Positions 48,160 through 59,125 are shown, numbered from the stretch's first letter. The stretch: DNA of 64,000 bases from Methylobacillus arboreus (GCF_020532725.1 NZ_JAJAVC010000003.1:558001-622000), one strand, 5' to 3'. Notes: generated from the letters alone by a model not told the origin. Translations and numbers: made by a program.

Positions 48160-50709
48160 TTGTCAACGAAAAAAAAACAGATTAAAAAAACCAATGTGAG
48201 AAAAGCTTCGCCGGCCCGCAAGGCAAGGGGGGCTAGGGTTGCCGACCCTTATGCCGAGCGTGAATCGGCAAATTATGCCAATCCTTTGCCAAGCCGGGAA
48301 TTCATTCTTTCGGTCATGACTGAGCAGGGGGTTCCTATCACGGTGGAGCAGCTATACAAGCTGGTGGGTATAAAGAAATCCGAACAGGAGATTTTTGGGC
48401 GGCGTTTGGCAGCGATGGAGCGTGACGGGCAGATTATCCAGAACCGCAAGGGTGCCTTGTGCATCGCGGGGAAAGTCAATTTGTTGGCAGGCAAGGTACA
48501 AGGCCATCCCGATGGGTTTGGATTTTTTATACCGGATGCCGGAGGGGATGATTTATTCCTTTCCCCGCGTGAGATGGCGCAAGTCATGCATGGCGACCGG
48601 GTCATGGTGCGTCCAGCCGGGCTGGATAGGCGAGGCCGGCCGGAGGGCAGGATTGTTGAGGTGCTTGAGCGTTCGACCAAGACGCTTGTCGGCCGTGTCA
48701 TCAGCAGCCATGGCGTGACTATCGTGGCGGCAGAGGATAAGCGGGTTAACCAGGACATCCTGATTCCTTACCACCTGGATATGGGGGCAAAGGATGGCCA
48801 GGTGGTGATGGTCGAGTTGACCGAGCAGCCTTCATCCCATGCCAAGCCGGTTGGCAAGGTGGTTGAGGTGCTGGGCAATTATGCTGATTCCGGCATGGAA
48901 ATCGAAATTGCCTTGCGCAAGCATCGCTTGCCTTATGAGTTTTCTCTAGAAGCGCTCAATCAGGCGAAGAAATATCCCAAGCAGGTGCGCGCCGCCGACT
49001 GGAAGGATAGAGTGGATTTGCGTGAGTTGCCCTTGATTACCATTGATGGCGAAACTGCGCGGGACTTTGATGATGCAGTTTATTGTGAGCCACAAGGCAA
49101 GGGTTGGCGGCTGGTGGTGGCAATTGCCGATGTGAGTTTTTATGTAAAGCCTGGAGATGCGCTGGATAGGGATGCCTATGAGCGCGGCAATTCAGTCTAT
49201 TTCCCGCGCCGGGTGATTCCCATGCTGCCAGAGGCTTTGTCCAATGGATTGTGCTCGCTCAATCCGGATGTAGAGCGGCTGTGCATGGTATGTGATATGC
49301 AGGTGAGCAGCACGGGTAGCGTCAAGCAGTACAAGTTTTATCCTTCAGTCATGCGTTCCAAGGCACGCATGACCTATACCAAAGTCTATGACATGATCAG
49401 CAATCCCGAGGGGGAGGTTGCGCGTGAATATGACTGGTTGGTGCCGCATGTGCAGCATTTGTATGCGTTGTACAAGGTGATGCTGACCACGCGTGAAAAG
49501 CGGGGCGCAATCGAGTTTGAAAGCAATGAGACGCTGATGGTGTTCGATGATAACGGCAAGATCGAGCGCATTGAGGCGACCTCGCGTAATGAAGCGCACC
49601 GGCTGATTGAGGAATGCATGTTGGCAGCCAACGTCTGTGCCTCTGATTTTCTCGCCAAGAATGAACATCCTGCGCTATATCGTATCCATGATGGGCCGAC
49701 GCCGGAAAAGTTGGAGGCGCTGCGTACTTTTATGGGTGAGTTTGGCTTCAGTGTTGGCGGAGGCGATACGCCGCATGCCAAGGATTATGGCAGATTGCTG
49801 ATCCAGATCAAGGGGCGCCCCGATGAGCAATTGTTGCAAACTGTGCTGTTGCGTTCCATGCAACAGGCGGTTTACAGCCCGGACAATATCGGTCACTTTG
49901 GTTTGGCGTACGAGTCCTATACCCACTTTACCTCGCCAATCCGCCGCTATCCCGATCTGCTCATTCATCGCGCCATCAAGGCGGTGTTGCATGGCGAGAA
50001 ATATAAGGCGGGCGATTGGCAGGAGCTGGGCAAGCACTGTTCCATGACGGAAAGGCGTGCTGATGACGCGACACGTGATGTGGAAGCCTGGCTCAAGTGT
50101 TATTACATGCAGGATAAGCTCGGTGAGGTATTTGACGGCACGGTAGCTGGCGTGACCAGCTTTGGCCTGTTTGTGGCGCTGGATGGCGCCTATGTCGAGG
50201 GCTTGCTGCATGTGACCGAGCTTGGCAATGATTATTTCAATTACGACAAGGCCAGGCATGAAATGCTGGGAGAAAGAACCGGCGTGCGTTACCGATTGGG
50301 TGATAGACTGCGCGTCAAGGTAAGCCGGGTGGATCTTGAAACCAGCAAGATCGACTTTACTCTGGTTGCCAGGGACGAGCCCGTAGAGGCATCATCTGCC
50401 TCCGCTGAGCCGGTCAAGCAGCACCGTGACAAGACGGCTGCTGTACACAATTCGCAGAAGGCCAAACCAGTGGCTCAGGAGCAGGAAGTTGCGAAGCCAT
50501 CTAGGCGGCGCAAATCAGCTGCTAGTGCTAATAATGCCAAGGGGGCCGAACCGCTGATTGAGGCATTGGTGCAAGGGGTGGCCGGCAAACCCCGGGCACG
50601 CAGGACGGCTGCCAAAGCTACAAGTAAAAAGCCGGCAGCCAAGCCGGCGCGTGCAAGTGGCGGAAAATCTCGCGCCAATGTGACAACCAAGGTAAAGAAA
50701 GCTAGTTGA
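48160..50709 (+). CDS. rnr: Ribonuclease R
   Basis: Processive 3'-5' exoribonuclease that degrades structured RNA, 849 residues. In order: a basic N terminus, a winged-helix-like region, cold-shock domains with GHPDGFGFFIPD near residue 115, the RNB catalytic domain with ARDFDDAVYCE near 303, an S1 domain with DGTVAGVTSFGLFVALDG near 661, and a Lys/Ala-rich tail. It starts with TTG after AGGAAAG; there is no ATG upstream. The rlmB gene follows four bases after the stop, the usual pairing. Confidence 0.95.
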   Translation: MSTKKKQIKKTNVRKASPARKARGARVADPYAERESANYANPLPSREFILSVMTEQGVPITVEQLYKLVGIKKSEQEIFGRRLAAMERDGQIIQNRKGALCIAGKVNLLAGKVQGHPDGFGFFIPDAGGDDLFLSPREMAQVMHGDRVMVRPAGLDRRGRPEGRIVEVLERSTKTLVGRVISSHGVTIVAAEDKRVNQDILIPYHLDMGAKDGQVVMVELTEQPSSHAKPVGKVVEVLGNYADSGMEIEIALRKHRLPYEFSLEALNQAKKYPKQVRAADWKDRVDLRELPLITIDGETARDFDDAVYCEPQGKGWRLVVAIADVSFYVKPGDALDRDAYERGNSVYFPRRVIPMLPEALSNGLCSLNPDVERLCMVCDMQVSSTGSVKQYKFYPSVMRSKARMTYTKVYDMISNPEGEVAREYDWLVPHVQHLYALYKVMLTTREKRGAIEFESNETLMVFDDNGKIERIEATSRNEAHRLIEECMLAANVCASDFLAKNEHPALYRIHDGPTPEKLEALRTFMGEFGFSVGGGDTPHAKDYGRLLIQIKGRPDEQLLQTVLLRSMQQAVYSPDNIGHFGLAYESYTHFTSPIRRYPDLLIHRAIKAVLHGEKYKAGDWQELGKHCSMTERRADDATRDVEAWLKCYYMQDKLGEVFDGTVAGVTSFGLFVALDGAYVEGLLHVTELGNDYFNYDKARHEMLGERTGVRYRLGDRLRVKVSRVDLETSKIDFTLVARDEPVEASSASAEPVKQHRDKTAAVHNSQKAKPVAQEQEVAKPSRRRKSAASANNAKGAEPLIEALVQGVAGKPRARRTAAKATSKKPAAKPARASGGKSRANVTTKVKKAS

Positions 50710-50713
50710 TTGA

Positions 50714-51469
50714 ATGAGTGATGTACGTATTTTATTTGGCTTTCATGCCGTATTGAGCCGTTTGCGCCAGCATGGTGCCAGCATCCAGGAAATTCTTATA
50801 GATAAGGAGCGCGTGGACGCCCGCATGAAAGATCTGTTGCATATGGCGGAAAACGCCAATGTGAGGGTGATGCAGGTCGAGCGTGCGCGCCTGGATGGTA
50901 TTGCAGGCGCTAATGCCCGCCATCAGGGTGTGATTGCCCGCGTGGAGGATACGCCGATTCCTTATAAGGATATTCACGATATTCTGGAATCTGACCTCAA
51001 GGAGCCTCCATTTTTCCTGGTGCTGGACGGTGTGGAAGATCCACATAACCTGGGTGCATGCCTGCGGGTGGCGGATGCCATGGGCGTGCATGCCGTGATT
51101 GCGCCCAAAGACCGGGCGGCCGGTTTGAATGCGACTGTGCGTAAGGTGGCATGCGGCGCAGCAGAAACAGTGCCTTTCATCGCGGTGACCAACCTGGCGC
51201 GTACCTTGCGCGAGCTTCAGGAAGCCGGCGTATTTGTGGTTGGCACGGCGGCAGAGGCAACGTCCGATCTTCCGTCAACAGACTTGTCAGGCCCACTTGC
51301 ATTGGTGCTGGGGGCTGAGGGCGCCGGCTTGCGCAGGTTGACACAGGAAACCTGTGATAGCTTGATCAGTATTCCGATGTTTGGCTCGGTCGAGAGTTTG
51401 AATGTCTCAGTGGCGAGCGGGATTTGCTTGTATGAGGCGCGCAGGCAGCGCAGCCTGCAGCAGGTGTGA
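50714..51469 (+). CDS. rlmB: 23S rRNA (guanosine-2'-O-)-methyltransferase RlmB
   Basis: SpoU-family enzyme that methylates G2251 in the peptidyl-transferase P loop. The 251-residue protein has an N-terminal substrate domain ([15 protein letters not shown]) and the SPOUT knot motifs [33 protein letters not shown] and [18 protein letters not shown]. It is co-transcribed with rnr and followed by a terminator. Confidence 0.95.
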   Translation: MSDVRILFGFHAVLSRLRQHGASIQEILIDKERVDARMKDLLHMAENANVRVMQVERARLDGIAGANARHQGVIARVEDTPIPYKDIHDILESDLKEPPFFLVLDGVEDPHNLGACLRVADAMGVHAVIAPKDRAAGLNATVRKVACGAAETVPFIAVTNLARTLRELQEAGVFVVGTAAEATSDLPSTDLSGPLALVLGAEGAGLRRLTQETCDSLISIPMFGSVESLNVSVASGICLYEARRQRSLQQV

Positions 51470-51471
51470 GG

Positions 51472-51493
51472 AAACCCGCCGATGGCGGGTTTA
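51472..51493 (+). terminator. Terminator after rlmB
   Basis: AAACCCGCC and GGCGGGTTT pair around GAT directly after the rlmB stop; the T-run is short. Confidence 0.75.
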
Positions 51494-51619
51494 TTGTTCC
51501 GGGCTTTACCGGCTAGTAAGTATCACCTGTTTATCACGAAATTGTGTTAGCTTGGTGATGTAAGCGCTTGGTTTTTGCAGGTAAATGCTCAGCAAATATT
51601 GCGTGCCAGCTTTATTTTA

Positions 51620-51646
51620 GGCCGTTAAAATGGTATTTTATCGGCC
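51620..51646 (+). promoter_or_regulatory. Imperfect palindrome before ndk
   Basis: GGCCGTTAAAAT and ATTTTATCGGCC are nearly complementary and lie 43 bases before the ndk start, followed by TTTCC. It could be a leader hairpin, weak terminator or operator. Confidence 0.3.
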
Positions 51647-51688
51647 TTTCCGTCGTTGTTTTTATCTATATTATTCTTTGGAGTCATC

Positions 51689-52114
51689 ATGGCTGTTGAA
51701 CGTACCCTTTCCATTATCAAACCCGATGCAGTTGCCAAGAACGTGATCGGCAAGATCTACACCCGTTTTGAAGATGCCGGCCTCAAGATCATCGCTTCCA
51801 AGCTGGTGCAACTGTCTCAGGCCGATGCTGAGGGATTCTATGCTGTCCATAAAGAGCGTCCTTTCTTTAACGACTTGGTCAAGTTCATGATCTCCGGCCC
51901 TGTTGTGGTGCAAGTGCTGGAAGGCGAGAATGCCGTGCTTAAGCATCGTGAACTGCTGGGAGCTACTGATCCCAAGAAGGCCGACCCAGGTACCATTCGC
52001 GCTGACTTTGCTGACAGCATCGATGCCAACGCTGTGCACGGTTCTGACTCTCTGGAAAATGCTGCGACAGAAATCGCTTATTTCTTCGCACAGTCCAACG
52101 TTTACAGCCGCTAA
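51689..52114 (+). CDS. ndk: Nucleoside diphosphate kinase
   Basis: Balances nucleoside triphosphate pools by phosphate transfer from ATP through a phospho-histidine. The 141-residue protein has [15 protein letters not shown] at the start and the active-site NAVHGSDS near residue 115. The frame opens at 51656, but the ATG at 51689 after TTTGGAG gives the family N terminus. Codon bias is strong, as for an abundant enzyme. rlmN follows after 13 bases. Confidence 0.96.
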   Translation: MAVERTLSIIKPDAVAKNVIGKIYTRFEDAGLKIIASKLVQLSQADAEGFYAVHKERPFFNDLVKFMISGPVVVQVLEGENAVLKHRELLGATDPKKADPGTIRADFADSIDANAVHGSDSLENAATEIAYFFAQSNVYSR

Positions 52115-52127
52115 GGTTTAAAATCGC

Positions 52128-53216
52128 ATGACGGTCAATCTTCTCAATTTCAATCAGGCAGCGCTCGCTGAATACTTCCAGAGTATTGGTGAGAAGCCTT
52201 TTCGCGCCAAGCAGATGATGCGATGGATGTATCATTTCGGCGTGAATGAGTTTGCGGAGATGACCGATATTGCCAAGGCGTTGCGTGAAAAGCTCGCCGC
52301 GGAGGCCGTGATTGCGCCTCCGTCAGTCCACCTCGAGCAGATATCGGAAGACGGTACGCGCAAGTGGTTGATTGACGTAGGCGCAGGCAATGGCGTTGAA
52401 ACCGTTTTTATCCCTGAAGATGACCGCGGCACCCTTTGCGTTTCGTCCCAGGTGGGATGTGCATTGGATTGCACATTCTGCTCCACCGGGCGCCAGGGGT
52501 TTAACCGCAATCTCAGTGTGGCCGAGATCATTGGCCAATTATGGGTGGCCAACAAGGCATTGGGACGGGATCCCAAGGGGGACCGCATCCTGAGCAATGT
52601 TGTGATGATGGGGATGGGCGAGCCATTGGCCAACTTTGACAATGTCGTGTCTGCCATGAATATCATGCTGGATGACTCTGCATACGGCCTGAGCCGCCGC
52701 CGGGTTACACTGTCGACTTCCGGCATGGTGCCTGCAATGGACCGATTGCGCGAGGAGTGTCCTGTGGCGTTGGCAGTGTCGCTGCATGCCCCCAATGACG
52801 CCTTGCGCGATGAGATTGTTCCGATCAACCGCAAATACCCATTGGCAGAACTTATGGCTGCCTGCCAGCGTTACCTTGAAAAGGCGCCGCGTGATTTTGT
52901 CACCTTCGAATATGTTATGCTGGATGGCGTCAATGATACGCTGGAGCATGCCAAGCAGTTGCTGGATGTGGTCAGGGATGTGCCGTGCAAGTTCAACCTG
53001 ATTCCATTCAATCCTTTCCCCAATAGCGGGTACGATACCTCCAAGCCGGATAATATCCGCCGGTTCCGCGATATTCTCATGCAGGCCGGCTATATCGTCA
53101 CCACGCGCAAGACGCGCGGCGACGACATTGATGCGGCTTGCGGCCAATTGGCCGGCAAGGTGCAGGACAAGACCAAGCGTTCATTACGCCGTATCAAGGT
53201 GGAGGCGGTTGCGTGA
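52128..53216 (+). CDS. rlmN: 23S rRNA/tRNA adenine-C2 methyltransferase RlmN
   Basis: Radical SAM enzyme that methylates A2503 of 23S rRNA and A37 of some tRNAs, 362 residues. The cluster motif is [15 protein letters not shown] near residue 108, preceded by the N-terminal accessory domain ([17 protein letters not shown]). The C-terminal catalytic Cys lies in DIDAACGQL. Its stop overlaps the pilW GTG start. Confidence 0.95.
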   Translation: MTVNLLNFNQAALAEYFQSIGEKPFRAKQMMRWMYHFGVNEFAEMTDIAKALREKLAAEAVIAPPSVHLEQISEDGTRKWLIDVGAGNGVETVFIPEDDRGTLCVSSQVGCALDCTFCSTGRQGFNRNLSVAEIIGQLWVANKALGRDPKGDRILSNVVMMGMGEPLANFDNVVSAMNIMLDDSAYGLSRRRVTLSTSGMVPAMDRLREECPVALAVSLHAPNDALRDEIVPINRKYPLAELMAACQRYLEKAPRDFVTFEYVMLDGVNDTLEHAKQLLDVVRDVPCKFNLIPFNPFPNSGYDTSKPDNIRRFRDILMQAGYIVTTRKTRGDDIDAACGQLAGKVQDKTKRSLRRIKVEAVA

Positions 53217-53956
53217 GGAAATACCTGGTGATGGTTACCGGGTTGCTGCTTGTTGCGTGTGCTGGCTCAGAAACCAGGCAGGATACCGAGGCAACCCGTG
53301 AAAGCGCGCGCGTCCACACAGAGCTTGGCGCGGGCTACTATGCCCAGAACCAGATTGCCGTAGCCCTGGAGGAGTTCGAGATTGCCGCGCGCGTGAATCC
53401 CTATTATGCACCGGCTTATAATGGCTTGGGCTTGGTGTACGGCACTTTGCGCGAGGATGAAAAGGCCGATGCGGCATTCCGCAAGGCCTTGCAGCTTGAT
53501 CCGAAAAGCTCGGAAACCCGTAACAATTACGGCAGTTTTCTCTGCGCGCGCAACCGCATTGACGAATCAATTGTCCAGTTCAGCGAGGCGGTGAAGAACC
53601 CGCTGTATGTCACGCCTGGCGTTGCGTATATGAATGCGGGTACGTGCCTGTTGCGCAAGAAGGATGTCAAGCAGGCAGAGCTTTATCTTCAGCATGCCTT
53701 ACAACTGCAACCCCAGTTATTCCAGGCAGGTTACCAATTGGCTGTGATTGCCTATACTCGAGGGGAGTATGACGTCGCGCGCAATTATTTGAGCCCGGCG
53801 CTGGAAAGCGATACGCCGACTGCGGAAATGCTGTGGCTGGGTATTAAGCTTGCGCGTGAAACCAGGGATCGAGATGGTGAAGCCAGTTATGCTTTGCAGT
53901 TAAGGAGAAAATTCCCCAACTCGGAGCAGACAAAACAATTATTGTCAGGGCAGTAA
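53213..53956 (+). CDS. pilW: Type IV pilus biogenesis/stability lipoprotein PilW
   Basis: A 247-residue TPR lipoprotein that pilots the PilQ secretin in type IV pili. Signal and lipobox are [16 protein letters not shown] units follow from about residue 37 ([20 protein letters not shown]) to 235. The frame opens at 53138 within rlmN, but the GTG at 53213 overlaps the rlmN stop and gives a normal lipoprotein signal. The position between rlmN and rodZ is conserved in proteobacteria. Confidence 0.88.
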   Translation: MRKYLVMVTGLLLVACAGSETRQDTEATRESARVHTELGAGYYAQNQIAVALEEFEIAARVNPYYAPAYNGLGLVYGTLREDEKADAAFRKALQLDPKSSETRNNYGSFLCARNRIDESIVQFSEAVKNPLYVTPGVAYMNAGTCLLRKKDVKQAELYLQHALQLQPQLFQAGYQLAVIAYTRGEYDVARNYLSPALESDTPTAEMLWLGIKLARETRDRDGEASYALQLRRKFPNSEQTKQLLSGQ

Positions 53957-53957
53957 T

Positions 53958-54887
53958 ATGAGTGAGCAGAATTATCCTGATCAGGAGTTACAGGCAGCCC
54001 CCGCCTATATTGACCGCATCGGGCCGGTGCTGATTGCCGCGCGTGAGAATCTGCGGTTGACTGTGGATGATGTCTCTAACCGTTTGCGCCTGAGCTTGCG
54101 CCAGGTGCATGCGCTGGAAAGCGATGACTTTGCCGTGCTGCCCGAGGCGGTCATTACCCGCGGCTTTATCCGCAACTACGCACGCTTGTTGGGCATTGAC
54201 GCTGCTCCCTTGTTGCATGTCTACAGCCAATATGTGCCGGTGCAGGACAATCAGGCGATCAGCATTCCTTCTGCCAATATTGTCATTTCCGGCGAGGCGG
54301 GCACATCATGGCGGCCATATGTCTGGGTTGGTGGCTTGCTGGTATTGTTGCTGTGCGCCTGGATACTGTATGTGGATTTCTTCCAGAAGCATGACCCGGA
54401 AGCCGGCCTTGCGGATACATCGGTATCTGAATTTCTGAATGGTGAAAACATCCTGTCTGATAGCGCTTCCATAGATAGTGCCGTCGCTCCGGAGCCGGTG
54501 TTGCCTGCCTCCTCTGAAGCACCCACTACGACTGCCCAGTTAGCAGAACCGATTGCTGCTGCGGACACTCCACCTGCCTCGGAGGCTGCTGCAGCGCCTG
54601 CACCGGCACAAGCCGCAAATATTGCCAACCAGGCCCTGCCTGAAGGCGAGGGTGCGCGTCTCAAGTTTTCTGTAAGTGAAGCCACTTGGGTAAGTATTTC
54701 GGACGGTAGCGGCAAACAAATCCTGAACAAGACGCTGGCCGCCAGCAGTGAGGAAATCATTGATGGCAAGCCGCCCTTCAGAGTGGTGGTGGGCAATGCA
54801 AATGGCACCAAGCTTGAATATAACAACCGCCCGGTTGACCTGATACCTTATATCAAGGTCAACGTGGCTCGTCTGACATTGGAGTAG
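53958..54887 (+). CDS. rodZ: RodZ-like helix-turn-helix membrane protein
   Basis: Links MreB to the cell-elongation machinery at the inner membrane. The 309-residue protein has an N-terminal Cro-like HTH (LTVDDVSNRLRLSLRQVHAL, residues 34-53), a membrane segment near residue 115-135 (GGLLVLLLCAWILYV), an Ala/Pro-rich periplasmic linker and a C-terminal DUF4115 domain (FSVSEATWVSISDGSGKQIL). It lies one base after pilW and three before ispG. Confidence 0.92.
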   Translation: MSEQNYPDQELQAAPAYIDRIGPVLIAARENLRLTVDDVSNRLRLSLRQVHALESDDFAVLPEAVITRGFIRNYARLLGIDAAPLLHVYSQYVPVQDNQAISIPSANIVISGEAGTSWRPYVWVGGLLVLLLCAWILYVDFFQKHDPEAGLADTSVSEFLNGENILSDSASIDSAVAPEPVLPASSEAPTTTAQLAEPIAAADTPPASEAAAAPAPAQAANIANQALPEGEGARLKFSVSEATWVSISDGSGKQILNKTLAASSEEIIDGKPPFRVVVGNANGTKLEYNNRPVDLIPYIKVNVARLTLE

Positions 54888-54890
54888 TAC

Positions 54891-56180
54891 TTGGATTATC
54901 AGACCAGTCTCAGCAGACGTACCACCAGAACCGTCATGATCGGCCATGTGCCTGTAGGTAGCAGCGCCCCCGTGGTCGTGCAGTCCATGACCAATACCGA
55001 TACTGCGGATGCACCTGCCACGGTGCAGCAAGTCTATGAGCTATGGCGCGCAGGTTCAGAAGTCGTGCGTATTACAGTGAATTCGCCTGAAGCGGCGGCC
55101 CAGGTCGGCACCATCAGGCGCCAGCTTGATGATATGGGCTGCAATGTGCCCTTGGTTGGTGACTTTCACTTCAATGGCCACCGCCTGCTGGCGCAATATC
55201 CTGATTGTGCGGAGGCCTTGGCAAAATACCGCATCAATCCTGGCAATGTGGGCAAGGGTTCCAAGCGTGACGAGCAGTTTTCTGCGATGATCCGCGCGGC
55301 AATTGACTACAACAAGCCGGTGCGTATAGGCGTGAACTGGGGTAGCCTGGACCAGGCCAAGATGGCGCGCATGATGGATGAGAATTCCAAGCGCGCCGCG
55401 CCATTGAGTGCAGAGGCGCTGATGCGCGAAATGCTGATCCAGTCCGCGCTGGAGAATGCTGCAGAAGCCGAGGAGCTTGGCTTGCCGGGTAACCGCATCA
55501 TCATCTCCTGCAAGGTGAGCGCGGTGCAGGACCTGATCAAGGTATATCGCGACCTTGGCAGCCGTTGCGATTATCCTTTGCACTTGGGGTTGACCGAAGC
55601 GGGCATGGGCTCCAAGGGGATTGTGGCTTCAACCGCCGCCTTGTCCGTGCTGTTGCAGGACGGCATAGGCGATACCATCCGCGTTTCACTAACGCCGGAA
55701 CCTGGCGAATCGCGTACCAAGGAAGTCGTCGTGGCGCAGGAAATCCTGCAGACCATGGGGATACGCTCGTTCACGCCGCTTGTAACGGCATGCCCGGGTT
55801 GTGGCCGTACTACCTCCACCTTCTTCCAGGAACTTGCCCAGAAAATCCAGCGCTATCTGCGCGACCAGATGCCGATCTGGCGCAGCCAGTATCCGGGTGT
55901 GGAAAACATGAGCGTGGCCGTGATGGGCTGCGTGGTGAATGGGCCGGGTGAATCCAAACTGGCTAATATCGGCATCAGCCTACCTGGAACGGGAGAAGTG
56001 CCTGTGGCACCTGTTTATGTCGATGGCGAGAAGACCGTGACGCTCAAGGGCGAAGCAATTGCCGATGACTTCAAGGTGATTGTTGAGGAATATGTGCGCA
56101 TCAATTATGCCGAGGGAGGCCGCTTGCGGCAGAGTAGCCCGAGCAAGGGCTCGAAAACCATACCGCTCAAGGCGATCTGA
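54891..56180 (+). CDS. ispG: 4-hydroxy-3-methylbut-2-enyl-diphosphate synthase
   Basis: Iron-sulfur enzyme of the methylerythritol phosphate isoprenoid pathway (GcpE), 429 residues, the long proteobacterial form. It opens [17 protein letters not shown]. The cluster cysteines are in CPGCGRTT near residue 303 and GCVVNGPGE near 346. Translation starts at TTG with GGAG eight bases before it. hisS follows after 24 bases. Confidence 0.94.
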   Translation: MDYQTSLSRRTTRTVMIGHVPVGSSAPVVVQSMTNTDTADAPATVQQVYELWRAGSEVVRITVNSPEAAAQVGTIRRQLDDMGCNVPLVGDFHFNGHRLLAQYPDCAEALAKYRINPGNVGKGSKRDEQFSAMIRAAIDYNKPVRIGVNWGSLDQAKMARMMDENSKRAAPLSAEALMREMLIQSALENAAEAEELGLPGNRIIISCKVSAVQDLIKVYRDLGSRCDYPLHLGLTEAGMGSKGIVASTAALSVLLQDGIGDTIRVSLTPEPGESRTKEVVVAQEILQTMGIRSFTPLVTACPGCGRTTSTFFQELAQKIQRYLRDQMPIWRSQYPGVENMSVAVMGCVVNGPGESKLANIGISLPGTGEVPVAPVYVDGEKTVTLKGEAIADDFKVIVEEYVRINYAEGGRLRQSSPSKGSKTIPLKAI

Positions 56181-56204
56181 AAATTAGATTGAGTTCAAGT
56201 ATTT

Positions 56205-57464
56205 ATGTCCGATAAGTTTCAAAGCATCAAGGGTTTCTACGACATCTTGCCGGCAGATACCGCGCTCTGGCAAAAGCTGGAGGACGGCGCACGACGTGTG
56301 CTGGCACAATATGGCTACCGCAATATCCGCCTGCCGATTGTCGAACCTACCGAACTGTTCATCCGCGGTGTGGGCGAGCATACCGATATTGTCGAAAAGG
56401 AAATGTATTCCTGGGAAGACAAGCTCAATGGCGACCGCCTGACCTTGCGCCCCGAGGGGACTGCCGGATGTGTCCGCGCGGTTGTCGAGCACAGCCTGAC
56501 TTACAACGGCCCACAACGCCTATGGTACATGGGGCCGATGTTCCGCCATGAGAATGTACAAAAAGGCCGCCAGCGCCAGTTTCACCAAATAGGCGCCGAG
56601 GCTTTTGGCTATGCCGGCCCGGATGTGGATGCCGAGCAGATTGTCATGCTGGCCCGGCTCTGGCGCGAACTGGGGGTGGCGGATGCGGTGGAGCTGCAAC
56701 TCAATACCATTGGAGATGCTGCGGAACGTGCCGATTATCGCCAGGCGCTGATTGCCTATTTTGAGCAGCATGTTGATATCCTGGATGCAGATGCAAAACG
56801 CCGCCTGCATGCCAACCCCTTGCGAATCCTTGATAGCAAGACCTCCGCAATGCGGGCCGTGATCGAAGCCGCGCCCAGACTGCTCGATAGTCTGGGTGAG
56901 GAAAGCCGCGCGCATTTTGATGGCCTGACGCGTCAGCTGGACCAAATTGGCGTCAAGTGGGTGTTGAACACCCGCCTGGTGCGCGGGCTGGACTATTACA
57001 ACCGTACCGTTTTTGAATGGGTGACCAGCAAGCTCGGCAGCCAGGGCACGATTGCCGGCGGCGGACGCTACGATACGCTGGTGCAAAGCCTGGGTGGCAA
57101 GGAAACCCCAGCATGCGGTTTTGGCATCGGTCTTGAGCGTGTCTTCCTGTTGATGCAGGAGTGCGGGATCGGGGCTGTGCAAAGCCCGGATGTCTATCTG
57201 GTCAACGTGGGCGAGACAGCTGCCAGCGCAGCGTTGCCGATTGCCGAAGCCTTGCGCGACAGCGGGCTGAGCGTGAATCTGCATGCGGGCGGCGGCAGTT
57301 TCAAGTCGCAAATGAAGAAGGCCGACCAGAGTGGCGCACCTTATGCGCTGATTCTCGGGGATGACGAGATCGCCGCCAACGAGGTTTGCCTGAAACCGTT
57401 GCGCGAAAGCGGCGAGCAACGCAGAATGTCCCTGTCCCAAGCCATAGAGGCGCTACATACATGA
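56205..57464 (+). CDS. hisS: Histidyl-tRNA synthetase
   Basis: Class II aminoacyl-tRNA synthetase, 419 residues. Seen are LRPEGTAGCVRAVVEH (motif 2 entry), GPMFRHENVQKGRQRQFHQ (motif 2), the histidine-specific LVRGLDYYNRTVFEW, GGGRYDTLV and the motif 3 GFGIGLERVFLL, then an anticodon-binding domain. The stop overlaps the start of the following ABC ATPase (ATGA). Confidence 0.96.
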   Translation: MSDKFQSIKGFYDILPADTALWQKLEDGARRVLAQYGYRNIRLPIVEPTELFIRGVGEHTDIVEKEMYSWEDKLNGDRLTLRPEGTAGCVRAVVEHSLTYNGPQRLWYMGPMFRHENVQKGRQRQFHQIGAEAFGYAGPDVDAEQIVMLARLWRELGVADAVELQLNTIGDAAERADYRQALIAYFEQHVDILDADAKRRLHANPLRILDSKTSAMRAVIEAAPRLLDSLGEESRAHFDGLTRQLDQIGVKWVLNTRLVRGLDYYNRTVFEWVTSKLGSQGTIAGGGRYDTLVQSLGGKETPACGFGIGLERVFLLMQECGIGAVQSPDVYLVNVGETAASAALPIAEALRDSGLSVNLHAGGGSFKSQMKKADQSGAPYALILGDDEIAANEVCLKPLRESGEQRRMSLSQAIEALHT

Positions 57465-58294
57465 CCGAGCTTTTGCGCATTGAGCATCTGACGATTACAC
57501 CCAAGTCCGAACCCGGACATTTACTGGTCAACAATGTCTCGTTTGCGCTGGAGACAGGCAAGACGACTTGTATCGTCGGTGAATCCGGCAGTGGTAAAAG
57601 CCTGACTGCATTGGCGGTGATGGGCTTGTTGTCGGATCAGTTGCAGTTAAAAAGCGGCGCTATCCATTTCAAGGGGCACGATATTGCACATGCCAGCAAT
57701 GTCCAGTTGCGTAAGATTCGCGGCAGGGAAATTGGCATGATATTTCAGGAACCCATGACTTCGCTTAACCCGGTACTCACGGTCGGGTACCAGATCGGCG
57801 AAAGCCTGACCCAGCATCTCAAGTTGACTGGTGCTGCGCTTAAGTCCCGGGTTGCCGGCCTATTGCAGCAAGTCGGCATCCCGCCCGAGCGGGCAGGCAG
57901 CTATCCGGACGAATTGTCTGGCGGCCAGCGCCAGCGCGTCATGATAGCCATGAGCATCGCCTGCGAGCCTGCCATGCTGATTGCCGATGAGCCAACTACT
58001 GCGCTGGATGTGACTGTGCAGGCGCAAATTCTCAAGCTGCTGGATGACCTCAAGACCCGGATGAACATGGGCATGCTGTTTATTACCCATGATTTTGGCG
58101 TGGTCGCGGATATTGCCGATAACGTGGTGGTCATGTTCCGCGGCGAGATTGTCGAATCCGGGCCGGTGCAGGATGTGCTGCAACATCCCCAGCACCCTTA
58201 TACCCGCGCTCTGCTGGATTGCGTGCCGGATGCGGATGGCAAGAAGCCGCTCAAACCAATCGACTATGCCTGGTTGAATGCAGGAGCCGCCTGA
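57461..58294 (+). CDS. Oligopeptide-type ABC transporter ATPase (DppD/OppD group)
   Basis: A 277-residue ATP-binding protein: Walker A GESGSGKS near residue 41, EPMTSLNP Q-loop region, signature [10 protein letters not shown] and Walker [12 protein letters not shown], ending with the [13 protein letters not shown] segment of peptide-import ATPases. The frame opens within hisS; the ATG at 57461 overlaps the hisS stop. No permease or binding protein is nearby, so the pair with the next gene must use membrane partners encoded elsewhere. Confidence 0.88.
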   Translation: MTELLRIEHLTITPKSEPGHLLVNNVSFALETGKTTCIVGESGSGKSLTALAVMGLLSDQLQLKSGAIHFKGHDIAHASNVQLRKIRGREIGMIFQEPMTSLNPVLTVGYQIGESLTQHLKLTGAALKSRVAGLLQQVGIPPERAGSYPDELSGGQRQRVMIAMSIACEPAMLIADEPTTALDVTVQAQILKLLDDLKTRMNMGMLFITHDFGVVADIADNVVVMFRGEIVESGPVQDVLQHPQHPYTRALLDCVPDADGKKPLKPIDYAWLNAGAA

Positions 58295-58295
58295 T

Positions 58296-59111
58296 ATGAG
58301 CGTCACCTCAGAAAACAATATCCTTGTTGCCAGCCATCTTAATAAAACCTATACCCAGCGTAGCGGGCGCTTTGGTTTTGGCAGCAGCAAGACCAAAGCA
58401 CTGGACGATGTGAGTATTTCACTGCGTGCAGGTTCCACCTTGGCAGTAGTGGGAGAGTCGGGCAGCGGTAAATCCACTTTGGCGCGTTGTCTGTTACAAT
58501 TGCAGCCCTTGGATAGCGGCGAAGTCATATTTCAGGGCAAGAATCTGGCTGGTCTTTCCGGTCACGACTTGCGCCAGGAACGCCGCCATTTGCAGATGAT
58601 TTTTCAGGATCCTTTCGCCTCGCTCAATCCACGCATGAAAGTGCGCGAGATTGTGGCTGAAGGCCTGGTGATCCATGAGGTCGGCACAGCAAGCGAGCAG
58701 CAGGACAAGGTAGCCCGCATGCTTGAGCGCGTTGGCTTGAGCACGGCTGACATGAACAAGTATCCGCACCAGTTTTCTGGCGGGCAGCGGCAGCGGATTG
58801 GCATTGCCCGCGCATTGGTGCTGCAACCCAAGGTAGTGGTGTGTGATGAGCCGGTTTCTGCGCTGGACGTGTCGATTCAGGCGCAGATTTTGCTGTTGTT
58901 GCAAAGCCTGCAGCAGGAAATGGACTTGAGTTATATCTTTATCAGCCATGACCTGCGCGTGGTGCGCCATATTGCGGATGATATTGCCGTGATGTACAAG
59001 GGCCGCATCGTGGAGCAGGGGAAGGTGGAGGAGGTATATGCTGCGCCAACCCAGGACTACACCCGTAATTTGTTGAATTCTATCCCTGGACGCAAGTCAC
59101 AGGCTGCGTAA
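58296..59111 (+). CDS. Oligopeptide-type ABC transporter ATPase (DppF/OppF group)
   Basis: A 271-residue partner ATPase: Walker [10 protein letters not shown] near residue 54, DPFASLNPRM, signature FSGGQRQRIGIARAL, Walker B VVCDEPVSALD and the end APTQDYTRNLLNSIP. The ATG at 58296 uses the GGAG inside the end of the previous gene. The pair lies between hisS and yfgM, which are usually adjacent in related genomes. Confidence 0.88.
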   Translation: MSVTSENNILVASHLNKTYTQRSGRFGFGSSKTKALDDVSISLRAGSTLAVVGESGSGKSTLARCLLQLQPLDSGEVIFQGKNLAGLSGHDLRQERRHLQMIFQDPFASLNPRMKVREIVAEGLVIHEVGTASEQQDKVARMLERVGLSTADMNKYPHQFSGGQRQRIGIARALVLQPKVVVCDEPVSALDVSIQAQILLLLQSLQQEMDLSYIFISHDLRVVRHIADDIAVMYKGRIVEQGKVEEVYAAPTQDYTRNLLNSIPGRKSQAA

Positions 59112-59125
59112 TTTTAGGAAATAGC

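Noticed and set aside
49675-50259. 194-residue minus-strand frame opposite rnr
   Set aside because: Antisense to the RNB and S1 region of a conserved enzyme.
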